A DNA stretch of 64,000 nucleotides from Mauremys mutica (GCF_020497125.1 NC_059081.1:15161105-15225104), one strand, 5' to 3'; positions 33,860 to 46,640 are shown, numbered from the stretch's first letter. The notes: a model not told the origin generated them from the letters alone. Made by a program: numbers and translations.

Positions 33860-34865
33860 AGATCACTTAGAAATTAATGAGATTAAATCACTTTTAGAGG
33901 CCCTTAAAATGGCAATTGGGGGGTGGGGGGGGGAAAAATCTTTTACCATCAATGCAGCTGCAGTGGAATGACTCTTGCTGTGACACCAGATCTTGATACT
34001 CCAGTGGACATGCTTTGACCATCATTTACTGTACCAGCAAGGATCCCAACCCAATACATGTGAGATCTTGCTCTTTCTTCCCCTCCTTCATGAGCTCCCA
34101 TATTTCTCCCGTCCTCTCTCTCTCGGACTTTCACCTGATTCTGAAATCAACTGTACAGAATGATGAGAGGGCCCATCAAGCCCTACTCGGCCTGAGAAGG
34201 AGCGGGATCTGACCAGCCAGATGATCTCCCTGTCTGGGGAAGTGAATCACGGTCCAGAGCACCAGCTGTAGTGGCCAATCAGCAAGCCCCAAATCATCTG
34301 TCTGTGACTGAGCAAATGCCCTATGTCCTGAGAACATCAAAAAGTCATATTTCTCTCATCTTTACTATTCTATCTCTGCTCTCACCTCTGTGTCTGTCTG
34401 TTTTGTCTAAAGCAAGGACACAACTATCATTCCCAATTCAGAATTGAAGAGCACTAACCCTTTCTTCACACCAAGAAAGACAATGTTGCTGAATAAGAGA
34501 TGTGAGCCAATATTCACTGTCTCCAAAAAGGGACTTTGATAGGTTTTGATTGTTTGTTTTGCAAAACAGTACATTTCAGTTTCAATGCTCTGGACCTCAT
34601 TGTGATTCTTTTCCTTTTATGTGTTTCACTCAATATATTTCTAGCCTTTGGCATTAATTTTACAGTGAGTTTGCTTTAGTGCAAAGGAGGCTGAGTTCTC
34701 TGTTTACTAAACCCTGGACACTGTTGAAAATTGTTTAATGTTGGACAGTGACTGGGTTATGTTAATACCATTACCCCATATAGTCCATCTAACTTAACAC
34801 ACCACCACACCCTCTCAACTTCAAAATGTTGAGGAAAAAGACTAGCTTTCCAGCATGTCCCAGAA
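33860..34865. other. Non-coding stretch, nothing identified
   Basis: It includes a short G run at about 33920-33935. No coding or assignable repeat. Confidence 0.35.
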
Positions 34866-34869
34866 TATG

Positions 34870-35090
34870 TTGATTCAGTGGTGAAGGCACTAACCTGGAA
34901 CTTTGGATATGGAGACCCGGAACCAGGTTCCTGCTTCTTCCACACTTTCTGTGTGCCCTTGAGTAAATCACTTAGTCCTTCTGTTCCCCATCTATAAAAT
35001 AGGAATAATAATGCCTACTTCCCAGAAAGCTGTGAGGAGCAATGCATTACAGATCGTATGGTGGATTGTGAGGCAATGGTTGCCATATAA
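34870..35090 (-). repeat. MIR SINE, minus strand
   Basis: actaacctggaactttggat, ttctgtgtgcccttgagtaa, atcacttagtccttctgttc, cccatctataaaataggaat and ctgtgaggagcaatgcatta follow the MIR complement in order. No palindrome interrupts it. Confidence 0.85.
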
Positions 35091-37060
35091 ATAGTGATAT
35101 TTAGAAATAAGCTTGTCTGATGTGGGCCATTTCAGACCAATAAGGGGGGATGCATTCCAGAACTTCCGCCGCCCTACACCCCACAAATACCCAAATAGTA
35201 ACTGATTCTTACTTATGTACCAGCAAGGCATCAAGCACTGGCTAATTAATGGCACCTTTTGAAATACAAAGATCCTGGCACTCTCCCCCACAAGGCAAGG
35301 CCACTGCAACCCCAGCCTGCAACCACAAGGCAACTCCACACACACACACACCCTCACTTCAACAGACACCTATAGTATCTAGAGCGAGAACACATAAAGA
35401 TAAGATTGATATATTACACATCTCCTCACTCTTGTGTGACTCAAACCCTGCAGGCGGGTGGGCAGACAGATGCTGTATTTTCAACAGGTTTATCACTTAA
35501 ACTGCAGAAGTGGGAACACTGCAGCATCTTTAGCTGGACACAGAAAGTTTTAACATTAGCTATCCCAGTTTACTGTGATAATAATTCAGATATTTAGACC
35601 CACATAAGAAAACCCCAGCAAATTATTTTTCTGGCAAGGGGCAACACCATAAAAAAACCTGGCCAGGCCAGTCAAATATCCACCAGGTGGTATCTCTAAT
35701 GCCACACCCTATTTCCATATGTACACAAATGCCACAATATGTGTCTAGTTTACTTTGGCCTGTAATATAAAAGGATGCTCTAAAGGCCACTTTAAAGCCT
35801 GTGCTTTAATAATTTGTTTGCCTCACTTTACCTCATAATAGATCAGTGCTAGTCAGTAATGGTACTTGAAAACATCAAGATTTCACTCTAATAATATTTT
35901 AACACAGTGTAACAGGATGATGGAAGATCCAGTTTGAAGCATGCTTCAGTGTTTTTTTCACTCTGTTTTTTATGGAATGGGAAACATTTCCAGTTATTTA
36001 ATGTCATATTAACTTTCAGTTTGTCTCATCTAGTTTTGATTTATTGTATGCCTCCTTGCCAGAGCTGCCGATTCACTATAAATCATACCATGCAAATCAA
36101 TAAAATGCAATTGAACAAATCAAGGCACTAAACAATAGTTCATTACCTAGATTTTTACTGTTTCATATACACTTAATTAAAATCTGAGTTTAATTAAATT
36201 GAGTTATTTCTACACAATGACTAATTTGCAGCTTTTTTTTTTTCCTATCAAGGCTGTTTCATTTTTTGTATACAACATTGTATACAACTGGTGCGAGTTA
36301 AAGTAACCTCAGGGCAGGCCAGCACCCCCAGGGGGCCATGCTGGCAGCCAGGGATCTCTGAGGTGGTAGGAATAGCTCAAGCACAAACTTGCCATGTCCT
36401 CTGTGTCATTTGGAGGGAAGGGGGTTTCATAAGCATCAGGACGGCCTCTCTATACAACCTGCAGATTTCACGAGGCAGAGGGAAACTTCACATTATTGTA
36501 TAAGTGAGCTTCACGGTAGCCTTGTGTCAGACCCCCTGGGGTCCATAACTTTACATTACTGCTCAAGAAAAGGTATGTGGTATATAGGGCCTGATTTATA
36601 AAGGCCCTTTCTCTTGCACATGTAAAACTTGGGTACAGGTTTAACTCCCATGCAACCCCTCATTGACATAAAAGGAAAAACATGGGTGTAACTGAAGGGA
36701 GATTTTGATTTACAGCTATTGTCTCTGCTTCCCCGAGTGCGGATTTGTATGTGCAACTTGGATAACTGCAGCGCTAAACAAACTGCGTAATAAGACACAT
36801 AATACTAAATAAGGTGAACTGCTAGTACATTACACCTATTTGCTAGCATTTAGAGGACTAAATTAAATTCACTAACATGCCCAAATACAGTAAATGTACA
36901 ATGATCTGGAAAGATTTCTGCCATTTGAGACTACCAATAGTCATAGTGCATCAAAATAGTAGTTTAGATTATTATTCATTATTACAGGCACCTCCAAAAT
37001 GTTTGAGATATTTTGGATGAAAGTCTCTGTGTTGAAGATGACAAAAAACAGATGGGGAAG
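35091..37060. other. Non-coding stretch, mostly unidentified
   Basis: The 125-codon minus-strand frame 34992-35369 overlaps the MIR and has no domain. 36590-36660 resembles a partial palindromic repeat (ggcctgatttataaagg). A (CA)n run lies near 35338-35351. Confidence 0.35.
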
Positions 37061-37063
37061 GGA

Positions 37064-37185
37064 TAGGGTGACCAGACAGCAAGTGTGAAAAATCAGGACG
37101 GGGGTGGGGGTAATAGGAGCCTATATAAGAAAAAGACCCCAAAATCGGGACTGTCCCTATAAAATCGGGACATTTGGTCACCCTA
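37064..37185. mobile_element. 122-bp DNA element with TAGGGTGACCAGA ends
   Basis: The left end tagggtgaccagacag pairs with the right end tttggtcacccta. It contains a repeated aaaatcgggac word and a tcctattacc-type complement (ggtaataggagcctatataag). I recall this as a common turtle/crocodilian repeat. Flanks gaagggat and ggagggat may be an 8-bp duplication. Confidence 0.75.
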
Positions 37186-37237
37186 GGGAGGGATATGAGT
37201 CCAATTTACAGACATTATGACTATGCTGGTCATTGTG

Positions 37238-38225
37238 TGCAGTGTTGTTGTAGCCATGTTGGTCCCAGGCTATTAGAAAGACAAGGTGGGTGCAGTACTA
37301 GTTTTTATTGGACCAACTTCTGTTGGTGATAGAGACAAGCTATAGAGATTACCCAGAGCTCTTCTTCATGTCTGGGAAATGTACTCAGAGTGTCATCCCT
37401 AAATTCAACATACTTCAAGGGACCATTCAAGATAAAGTGCCCCATTAACACCTCTCTGGTCATAGGGGTGAAAAAAAGTGGGGGAGTAACTGGGAGGGGG
37501 ATTGCTTGTAGTCTATAAATTGTTGTAATAAGCCATAAATCCAGTGTCTCTATTCAGCCCATGATTTGTAGTGGCTATCAAAGTTATGAATTTTAAGCTC
37601 CCAGGCTCAGTGCTTGAAAGTGTTGTGCAGGTTTCCTTTGAGGCTGAGAATGACTAGATCAGATGGAGAGTGATCACTTTGTGAAAAGTGTTCACCCACA
37701 GGTGATAGGGTGTTTTTGTCTTTTATCATTTTCCTGTGTGAGTTCATTTGAGAGTGTAGTGATTGTCTGGTTTCACCGACATAGTTGTTATTTAATGCAC
37801 TGGATGAAGTACATCACATGTGATCGCCCCATGTGTAGGACCCATGGATCTGGAAAGGTGTGTTGTGGGGAGTGTTGATTATTGTAGCAGTGGAGGTACC
37901 TCTGCAGGTTTTGCATCTGTTGTTCTGGCAGGGTTCGGTGCTGCTTTGAGTTGGTGTGTCCTGATCTGTGAGGAGCTTGCATCTGATGATGAGCTTGGAG
38001 AATTTGAGGGGTTGTTTGAATGGCAGAAGTGGGGGTTCAGGAAAGATTTCTTTCAGGATGTGGGTCCCCATCAAGTATATGTTGTAGTTGTTTGATAATT
38101 CTCCATGTGAGTTCCAGTGCTGGGTCATAGATGACAACTAGGGGGGTGTCGTCAGAGGGCTTTTATCATCAAACTGCTCTAATCCATATTCAATGGGGAC
38201 CCCATCCTGAAAGAAAATCTTTCGT
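37238..38225 (-). mobile_element. Penelope-like retroelement fragment, minus strand
   Basis: The frame 37814-38137 (107 codons) encodes LIIRCKL, then a Cys-rich block EPCQNNRCKTCRG, then FQIHGSYTWGDHM. This is followed in the neighbouring frame (37788-37982) by HVMYFIQCIK. This matches the linker and start of the GIY-YIG endonuclease of Penelope-like elements. The left part (attggaccaacttctgttgg, gagacaagctatagag) is the usual 3' flank of this family. Stops and frame changes are present. An inverted piece lies at the right edge. Confidence 0.8.
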
Positions 38226-40070
38226 GTGAATCAGACCCTGTATGTCTGAAAAGACAACCTGATACAAGATCAGTTGGATTTATACTACTTTTGGCTCTAT
38301 GGAGACTTCTCTGTGGCACTGTAGTGTTTGAAATAGAAGATTTATATTTTTAAAAAGTGATGAGAGCACTTTGGGTGTAGGATGTCTGAGAAATCACAAA
38401 ATTGATAATTTAAACAAGAAGGAATTCAGTTGACCCTCCCTTTTGCCACCCTCTTGCCCCAGCCTCTTTCATAAGTAATCTGTACTTACACAAGCAAACC
38501 TATGAATCTTAGGGGGATAATCATATGAGTAATCCTTACTAATGTGAATAAACGGTTGGCCAAAGTCATTAAAATAATGTTAGAGAATTGTTGGGTCAGA
38601 ACTTGGGCTGTAGTTGAACTGTAGAGAGTAAAGGTCAGAGTGCGGGTACAGAAGTCTGCTAAAGCTACCCAGTTCTTGTTGCTGCCCTATGCAAAGCCGA
38701 TCTTTGTGTTAGAACAGCTAGAGGACAGCTCTAATTTATGCTAGGCTGCAAAGACCAATAGGGGTTAACAATGTGACAACCGTTCAATGTGACACAGGAC
38801 CACGTCCTCTTTCCCTGATACACCAGCCGTAAGGTAACGGGTAATTTGCTCAGAACCTCTATGTTGGCTTTGTACCACTGCAAAATCAGCCTTGCACTCA
38901 GATGAGCTCCCTTGGTCTGGTTAAAATGGCTTTAGGGAGAGATTATGCCAAAGTACAAAGTGGCCATGCTGCCCAGTGAATCGGGCTCATTGTCTGTTGC
39001 TGCAGGGATTGTAAATGATTAAGCAGGTACCTTGAAGTTTAGAATGCCCCCAAATCAAAGGGAAGAGTATTGGCATCTCTCTTTAGCATTCACTAGGATA
39101 ATAGGCTCAAAATATGACATAAGTATATTTCCTCAGACTATTGTTTTTAAGTTTAGCAGTGGAGATAACAGAGAGCAGTCATTTGGGGGAAGGGACCCAA
39201 AAATAACAATACATGATGCTTGCCAAAGAGAGAGAAAGGATGACACTGACAAGCTTAAGGATGAACATTTCTTAAAAGTTTACCTGTTTCCTGCTACCCG
39301 TGAATGATCCCTCTATATGAAAGAAAGATCTTCAAAAGTTTTGTAATCCCTTAACTAGGTGAGCTTTCCCATTTAAACACTTACACAGGGGGGAGTTTTT
39401 TAGGAGCTGTCACAATGAGGTTGAATATATACAGCATTTAACATTTCTGGACCATATTCTTGGCTAATGTAAACTGGCACAGATCTATTGACTCCAGTAA
39501 AGCCCTGACAAATATACGCCAGTTGGAGACCTGGCTGTTACGTTCCTGTATTATACATGTATGATCCTATGTTAACTTCCTTAAGTAAAGAGACTACATT
39601 TGAATCACTGCCAGTAAAATTAAAAGAGGAAAACCTTGACTCCTTTTAAAGACCCTGGTATTTTTTCTACACATTCTGAAAAGGTCTCATTAGACTTATT
39701 CGTTAAAGCTTTGGGGATTTGAATAAAATTTCATACAATATGCAGTAAATTAGTTGCTCCGTCATGATACCAGAAAGGGGACAACCTTCCTCCTTCCATA
39801 CACAAACACATTATCTTCAGTCAGTGGTTTCTTTTCAAGGGGAAACTTAAACAATAACTAGAGCTCTGGTTCTAACACTCCACTGATCCTTCCTCAGCAC
39901 AGAGAACATTCCAAGGGCTCATGGTCAGAATACGTGATGCCCCTTTCTGGGTTGTCATCTAGAAGACTCCTTGTGGTTGTGGAGAACCGCTATGACTTGT
40001 AGAAGCCATAAGGCAGGTCGAAGTGGGATAATCTGTCCCCCACATTAGGTCTCATCTTGATCTCTAATAA
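38226..40070. other. Non-coding stretch with a degenerate palindromic repeat
   Basis: 39470-39535 resembles the agatcctcagctg foldback family (taaactggcacagatctatt, tacgccagttgg). 38690-38990 may be an old repeat. The 91-codon frame 39032-39307 has no domain. Confidence 0.35.
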
Positions 40071-40074
40071 TAAT

Positions 40075-40680
40075 AGAGACCACTTTTAACAGTAAGGCCT
40101 TTCTGACTAGCCTTCTAAATGTTAAACGTTCCCTTTCTCAAATTTAGTGTCACCTTTTTGTACCGTCGCTGCCTCTTGGATGTGGAACCTTATTATATTG
40201 CAGTCACTATTATTTAGTGGCTCAGCTCCTGTCACATCTTGAATTAGCTCATGCAAGTTACTTAGGACAAAGTCAGGCATAGCCTCTGTTCTTATGTGCT
40301 CTGGAACTAACAGTTCCAAAACCCAATCACTTAAAGCGTTGAGAATTTTTTTTCTCTAAACTTGGCCCCGTTGTGCCACTTGACCAGGTTATATTTGGGT
40401 AGTTAAAGTGCACCATTATCATAACTTTATTACATGTTGCTGCCTTTTTGAAGGCTTTGAACGTTATGCACCCAGTTTCCCTTTCTTCATCTGGAGGCCC
40501 ATAGTATGGCCCTACTAATGTATTTACATTCATATAGCTGGAGATTTGCATCAATATAAATTCATCTGTGCGGTCCTTTCCACTCTGAATTTTATAATGC
40601 TTGACTCTAGTAATCTTTTAGATTCATCTATTTTGGCCTAGGCTGCTCTCCTTTACAATTAGTAAGTAGGCGTTATGGAA
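40075..40680 (-). mobile_element. CR1 LINE endonuclease-domain fragment, minus strand
   Basis: The frame 40327-40554 encodes NTLVGPYYGPPDEE and MIMVHFNYPNITW, the equivalent of the VGVYYRPP and GDFNYPDI blocks of the CR1 APE endonuclease; the catalytic GD is changed to VH. The frame 40122-40319 encodes DFVLSNLHELIQDV and EPLNNSDCNIIRF, matching LLTN...LGxSDH, with the final His lost. It is inactive. Confidence 0.8.
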
Positions 40681-40706
40681 CTCCACTGGTTCTGTAATGA
40701 CTCTCA

Positions 40707-40850
40707 TAGGCGCCGACTCCGTGGCTGCTCCAGGGCTGGAGCACCCATAGGAAAAAAATAGTGGGGGCCTCAGCACCCACCAGCAGCCCCTCAGATGAGC
40801 TCCTTCCCCTATCCCCCCCCAGCCTTCCCGCCCACTAAGAACATGAACAG
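40707..40850. mobile_element. Fragment of a DNA repeat starting TAGGCGCCGACTCC
   Basis: ataggcgccgactccgtggc, ccagggctggagcacccata and tcagcacccaccagcagccc match a common reptile non-autonomous repeat as I recall it. Only the left end is present. Confidence 0.55.
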
Positions 40851-41130
40851 GGTGGTTAGCTGTAAAATATGTGCACTGAAGATTTTTTTTTAATCTTTGT
40901 TAAGCGCAGTGACGACTGCCAAGGAATATAAAGTTCCTTCAGAGCAAATGGCTGGGGGGGTCAAGCTAAGATGAGAGGAAAACCAAGAGCAAAGCGATAA
41001 CCTTCACACTTTAACGTTTCCTTTCCCACATCAGGACTACAGTTGAGGCACGGTGTCAGATTTCTGTACAAAAAGCAGCACTCTGTAGTTCTACTTTTAA
41101 TGAGTCTTAGTTTTACCTTGGATTTTTGGG

Positions 41131-41214
41131 ACTGACCCTCAACTGGTGTAACTTATTTTAGCTTCATTGACATCAGCTGAGTTACACCTATTTACATCAG
41201 CTGAGGATCTGGCT
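41131..41214. repeat. Palindromic repeat (agatcctcagctg family)
   Basis: gaccctcaactggtgtaact on the left pairs with gttacaccta...cagctgaggatct on the right, with an internal second arm catcagctgagttacacc. Confidence 0.7.
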
Positions 41215-43250
41215 CTTTGCCAGCTCTGGTGAAGGAGCTTGGGCTTGATTTTGTGAACTACCTGATAAATTCTGCACACTCTTATGTTTAGATACTGTAG
41301 AGATTAGAGTCATGGGACACTGCAGCTGGGATGAATGCAAAACTGTCTTGGTTCCTTTTCATACCTAGCCTTACTGCCTTCCTATATGTCCACTAGTGGC
41401 CCACCTTGAGTATTTGGCCTTAAATGCTGACAAGTAACACCACTCTTACCCATAGGCAGCATTTAATCTATATTCCCAGTTAGTTGCTCAGCTACCACTA
41501 AGGCTCTTTAAAAGAGTTGCTGAGAGCTGTAGCAGAGGTACCTGAATGCCCCCATTACATGGCATTGGTGCTGCCACAGGTGCAGTGCAAAACAAATGTA
41601 TTATAACAGCACTAGTGATATGTGAGTATGCAACAGCAGCGGACACCTCAGTCATGACTAATATCTAACTATCACTAATGAACAGAGCACAAAGGAGAAA
41701 TTTCTTTTTTCAGGCATTGGAGCTGTCATTCTACTGATTATTCAGTTGGTCACATTTTTGTCAGCGAGAACTGGCCTTCCACTCCCTCTGGAAATTGTAG
41801 AAAGACCAAACGTAGCTTGTTGCGCTTGAAATTCTGAGTCCCAGAGCAAAGCCTAGCCTGTGTGCCCACTCAGGGAAGTACAGGTGTGTAAGGTGTCTCC
41901 TCATGCCTCTACACTAGCTAAGCATAGGAGAGCAGCCTTAGTGTGATGCTCTTTTCCCATACCATGTGGGCAGAAGTGATTGAGAAGCAGGTGGAGACAG
42001 AATGCGAGGGAGACTAGAGAATTGGCTTGGTCTCCCCACCACACACCAAACAGATTCTCCGAGTCACAGTTTACTTCCCAGCCTGCTCCTGGGCAGTATG
42101 ACATCATGCGGACAGGGAAAGGTGCCTTCGTGTACTAACCAGCTATGGGGCTCATCCAAAACAGTGACTGAGCCCTGAAGTAGGTGGATGGCCTCTTTGG
42201 CTCTGGCCTTTTATTCTTCAGCTCAAGTGAATATAATTTATATCGTGGGAGAATTTGGGTAATCATAATAAGTAATATTAATATTCCACAACACTTTCCA
42301 GAGTTACATTTTGTAAAGCAAATACATCAATTTCCATAATAGCGGTTTTACAATGCTGCGAGCATATTGCCTTGTTTCACACATTATAATATACGCAAAT
42401 GGAAGTTGTAGTGGTTAGCTGCTCTTTTTATTGTGTTATAATATAAAATGACAAAACCAAATGCTCTGATATATTTAGAACTTTATGATGTGATAATGGT
42501 AAATGCTTAGAACCTAAATTCTGCCTAGCTACGTTCGCTCTGTAATTTCACTGGACATAGTGACTCACCTCCTCTAGTCTGGTTGAGCTATACTAGGTGT
42601 AAGAGTAGCGATTTGGGGTAAAATTGGCTTTAAACCAATGTTATGTGAAACTGAGGACAGCCGAGACATGGGAGATCACCTTCAAAAGTCAGAGCAGCCT
42701 TCACCACAGTCTGATGTACTGGGCCAGATCTTGGCCACCTAGCTCACATGGCTTTAATGGGGCTGAACAAATTGAGAAAAGTAGAATGCCATCCACTCTG
42801 TGTAAATTGTACTCTGGGTTATGCTGCACGATTTCTATGTGGGCAGAAAAATCACGTGTGCTCAGTGTAGTACATGGGAAAATAAGTCTCTACAAGTCTT
42901 AGTGACAATAAGCCTCCCAACAAATTAGTGTCTCACCTAAAACATCTTTTGCCTTTTAGTTCAGCAGGTGAACTATCACTTTATCCATCGACTCTCCAAA
43001 TTCCCTTCAGAATTTTTACTGTATTTGTCAGCATACAGTTCAGTGAAATCCCAAAGCTTCTGTCTGTTCTCCTGTAGCATACTCCTACTGGGACAGTACT
43101 CTGGGCAAACGCCATGAAGTGATTTCCATGCCTTCAAAGGGAAGAACTAGAGTCGTTCTCCATTAGTTTGAAAAAGAGAGCAACACAGTTGAAGTGTTGT
43201 TACTGTACTTTCCATATAAGCATTAATCTGAGAGTTCCCGAGAACTTTAG
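41215..43250. other. Non-coding stretch, nothing identified
   Basis: No coding or named repeats. The frames at 41901-42107 and 42624-42902 have no domain. Confidence 0.35.
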
Positions 43251-43256
43251 GCTCAT

Positions 43257-43311
43257 TCAAAGCCCATCAAAGTCAATGGAAAGGTTCCCACTGACTTCAA
43301 TGGGCTTTGAA
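43257..43311. repeat. 55-bp palindrome (ttcaaagccca family)
   Basis: ttcaaagccca at 43257-43267 is complementary to tgggctttgaa at 43301-43311, and aaagtcaatgg matches the complement of cactgacttcaat. Confidence 0.8.
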
Positions 43312-43414
43312 CCCAGCCCTTTGATAATCACTGTGACTTTTTTATTTTGAAACTACCTTTTAAGATTCCTTACAATAAGAAATGGGTCTGGGTTTGCAAC
43401 TGAAATTAAACTAA

Positions 43415-43515
43415 GGCCCTGACTCAACAAAAAACATGCGCCAGTCTTTAAGTCACTGGAACTAAGAATGTACTTAAAATTTGGCATATGTTTCGATACC
43501 TTGCTGAATCATAAC
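43415..43515. repeat. Palindromic repeat remnant (gattcagcaa family)
   Basis: It runs from ccctgactcaacaaaaaaca to accttgctgaatcataacc. The arms are degenerate but recognisably complementary. Confidence 0.5.
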
Positions 43516-44340
43516 CTGTTAGAGGCAACTCGCAGAAATCCTTGAGTGCTCTTCCCCAAATCTGACATAACTAGAGTGTTTCAAAGTTTATCAAATTGAT
43601 AAGGCCTATATAACCTCAGTGAATTTTAAGTGTAAATATATTGAAAACAGTTAATCATAAAGGTCAACATTGTTTACATTAACAGCTTACTAGAAATGAA
43701 TCACCTCCTTTCAGGCCTAGCCATTCACCCAGAAGGATTCCTAATATATTTTCTTTGCCTTGTAAAATAATGAGTTGAGATCTAGGTGACAGGTCATATT
43801 GGAAATTTCTGTTTTATCCCTTCAAAACATCTATCTCAATGCTCATTCTATGGGTATTTTCCATATTAGTCACCATATTTAATCCTATAACTGAAGGTTT
43901 CATTATTTATGGTCTCTAACAGAAGTTAGCAATTTCATGCTGTAAGCATTTTTAAATTATTCCATATTGTAAATGTCACTTCATTCACATGAAGAGAGTC
44001 ACATAAATTAGATGGGCTAGTTCTTGTGCAGTACTTGGTGAAAATAATATTTTCACCTCTGGAGATGAGAGTTGAACTTCTGAGACATGTTGCTGGCATC
44101 TTTCAAAACTTCATCCTTTTGGAAGAAAAACGGAACGGGTTGGTGCATGCAATGCAGAAACAACAAATGTCAAGACACAAACTAATCAGAGCAGAGAAGA
44201 TTATTGTAGTGAATAATTATCTCTAGTAGGGTAGTGGCTAGAAGCCCCAACTCAGATTGGAACCCTTTTGTGCTAAAGACTGTGTAACCAAGTAGCAAAA
44301 GACAAATGAACTTGCAATCCAAATGGACAAAACAAAAAGG
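43516..44340. other. AT-rich unique stretch
   Basis: Repeat-free, AT-rich sequence with many ATTA/TAAT words. It could include conserved non-coding DNA, but nothing specific can be shown. Confidence 0.3.
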
Positions 44341-44354
44341 GGTAAGAAAGGTGG

Positions 44355-44530
44355 GATATTATCCCATTTTACAGATAGGGAACCAAGGCACAAAGCCTCA
44401 AAGGTTAGACGCTTAAATACCTTGGAGGAGCTCGACCAGAGAGATTAAGTGACGATCACACAGGAGATTTGTGGTAGAACTGAAACCAGCTTTCTGGGTC
44501 TCCTGTTCAATTCCTGAACCACAAGACCAT
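44355..44530 (+). repeat. MIR SINE with embedded palindrome remnant
   Basis: attatcccattttacagata and ggaaccaaggcacaaag are followed by cctcaaaggttagacgctta...ataccttggagg (44396-44433). MIR then resumes with agagattaagtgacgatcac and continues to ctttctgggtctcctg. Confidence 0.75.
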
Positions 44531-44764
44531 ATAAGGCTGCAGAGATAATATTAATCTCTTCCCACTGAACCAAGTCTTGGTCGGGTTTTATTATACTTTA
44601 AAAAATTAAATAGTACATTTGATAGGCATGTGTTGAAGCAGCTCTATAGGGCTCACACCAGTGCAATCAATTAAATTACTCTTGCAAAAAAATGGAGGGA
44701 CACACTGGAGACTCAGGCCACTGTTATGAGTTTTCCTATGCAACCAAGTGCAAATGTCACTTGA

Positions 44765-44862
44765 AATGGAGGGTCTGATCCTCCTGAAGTAACTCCACTG
44801 AAGTCACTGGGGTAATAGAGGGGTGAAATTGGTGTTAAGCGAATCAGACTCAAAGTCTGTAA
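44765..44862. repeat. Palindromic repeat remnant
   Basis: gggtctgatcctcctgaagt ... aagcgaatcagactc, with the central tgaagtcactggggt. It adjoins a CR1 fragment. Confidence 0.45.
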
Positions 44863-44864
44863 TG

Positions 44865-45125
44865 TTGAGGCTCACACTAGCACCTTTTTTTTCAAAGAGA
44901 GGCACAATCATTGCTGCTACCCAGTCTTCTAGTAAAGTAGCTGCTTTCAATAAGAGATGGTATAATGTTCTTAGGATCTCGGCCACATCAGTCTCAAGTT
45001 TCTACAGAACTCTCGGATGTCAACCAGCTGATCCTGGGGACATGTTGCTCTTTAATTGATAAATTTGTCACATCACCCGTTTCTGTGAAACGTCCATCTC
45101 TGACAGGACCATTTCGCTACTACCT
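44865..45125 (-). mobile_element. CR1/L3-type LINE fragment, pre-RT region, minus strand
   Basis: The minus-strand reading gives NMSPGSAG, then HPRVL, then VAEIL, then LLEDWVAAMIVPLFEKKG. This follows the CR1 order (MSPGPDGIHPRVL, then DDWR.ANVVPIFKKG). It is short and frame-broken. Confidence 0.75.
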
Positions 45126-45689
45126 GAAAAGAGTAGGGCTGGGAGTGGGTTGAGCCCTGAGAATATGGCCATCCATCTTCATCATGAAGATATAAGCTCA
45201 GGATTTTTGTTGGTTTTTTTAATTAAATGGATTTACTTTACTGTAGTCCACTAATAACTAATTGAGCTGTCTACCGTCCTTTCAGTGCCAAACCCTCTTT
45301 CAGTCCAAACGCCCCTTGTGCTCATTCTGCCTGGAGCGTCGCTCCTTTTCAGACAGAAATATCATGGCCGGATGCCATGTACAGGTTAGTGCTCAGTTCT
45401 TTGGAAGCATATTACATAAATCGGCTGTTCCCTAACTCTTTCCCCACCTCAGCTGGCCATGGTTCCATTGCAGGCAGAGCTGAGTTCACACAGAGGGTTT
45501 TGCAGAGGAGCTGCAGTAGTGAAGATGCTATCGCAATTTTTTCCATCTTCCCCAGTTTCCGTGCTGTTATGCCTGTTAGCAAGGCAAAGGACCCAAATAC
45601 ATTTTAATGCACCTTTCTGAATGTGCTACATCTTTAAATATCTGCGCCTATGGCCCCCTCCCTCACACTACAGTATATGAGCACTGTGT

Positions 45690-45930
45690 GCTCATTAATT
45701 AATGTGTCCTCACAATACCCCTGTGAGATGGGGAAACATTAACAGATGAAGACCTCAGATAAGGCTCTGAGCTAAACCCCCCTAAGTCAGGAGACATTCC
45801 ATTGACTTCACTGGGCTTTCAAGCAGTCCCTCTGTGTTTTACCTGAGGTCAAACAGTAAGTCTGTGTCAGAGCTGGGAACTGATCTTACATCTTTAGAGT
45901 CCCAATCCATTACCTTTGCCATAAGCCCAT
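45690..45930 (+). repeat. MIR SINE interrupted by another palindrome-like block
   Basis: tcctcacaatacccctgtga and ttaacagatgaagacc, then foreign sequence with ctaagtcaggagacattcca and ttgacttcactggg, then MIR again (cctgaggtcaaacagtaag, tgtgtcagagctgggaactg). Confidence 0.7.
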
Positions 45931-46049
45931 GCTTCTGTCTTGCAATGTATTCTGTTATTCAGTCTTTACAAATTAGTATCTTGTGAATGACTATTGTTAT
46001 CCTTTTCTTAATTAAAAAAAACAGTTTTCATTTTTCAAATATCCATCAT

Positions 46050-46640
46050 TGCCACGAAGAGCATTCTCATGCAGCAATAGCAAGGGATACAACACTGCAT
46101 TCATTTTGGCGTAACATCAGCAGCACATCTATCATATTCTGTACTGGTGGTACCAGAGTCGTCTTTAAATTCAGCAGAGGTTATTGTGATGTGATATGCA
46201 GCGCTTTAATAGTCCTGTGTGTCAGCTAATACATTGCAGCATATAGTCTTAGCCATTTAAATGGGACACTCGTAATTTGGACAATCAATTTAGTTGGACA
46301 ACCTCAGCGAAAGAATTTTTTACTCCCATTAAATTGAATGCGTTCTTTTGCTTTAATGGAACAATTGTAATTGCTCAAGCCACTTTGTTGGGATATTTTT
46401 TTCAGCCTTAATTGCCCTGTCATTTACAATTAGGGATGTTAATACGGCTGTTAAATGTCACAAATAGCTTACAGCTTTTGCTCTCCGCCGGGCTCTCACT
46501 GTAGCAATCAGGAACTGTCCAGCTATATGTTGTTTTTTAAATGTTTTGATAGGTTTTAAACTATGTTCAATGGCACATTAATCAATTTTATGCTATAATA
46601 AAGGGCATATAAAACATAACCAAGCTGCAGTTGAATGAAC
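46050..46640. promoter_or_regulatory. Candidate conserved non-coding element (enhancer-like)
   Basis: The block is repeat-free with even composition and dense homeodomain/SOX/TCF-like words (acaattgtaattg, cattaaattgaatg, catttacaattag, taatcaatttta). It lacks open frames of note and lies in the desert flanking DPP10. The texture matches deeply conserved vertebrate enhancers, but conservation itself cannot be seen from one sequence. Confidence 0.35.
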
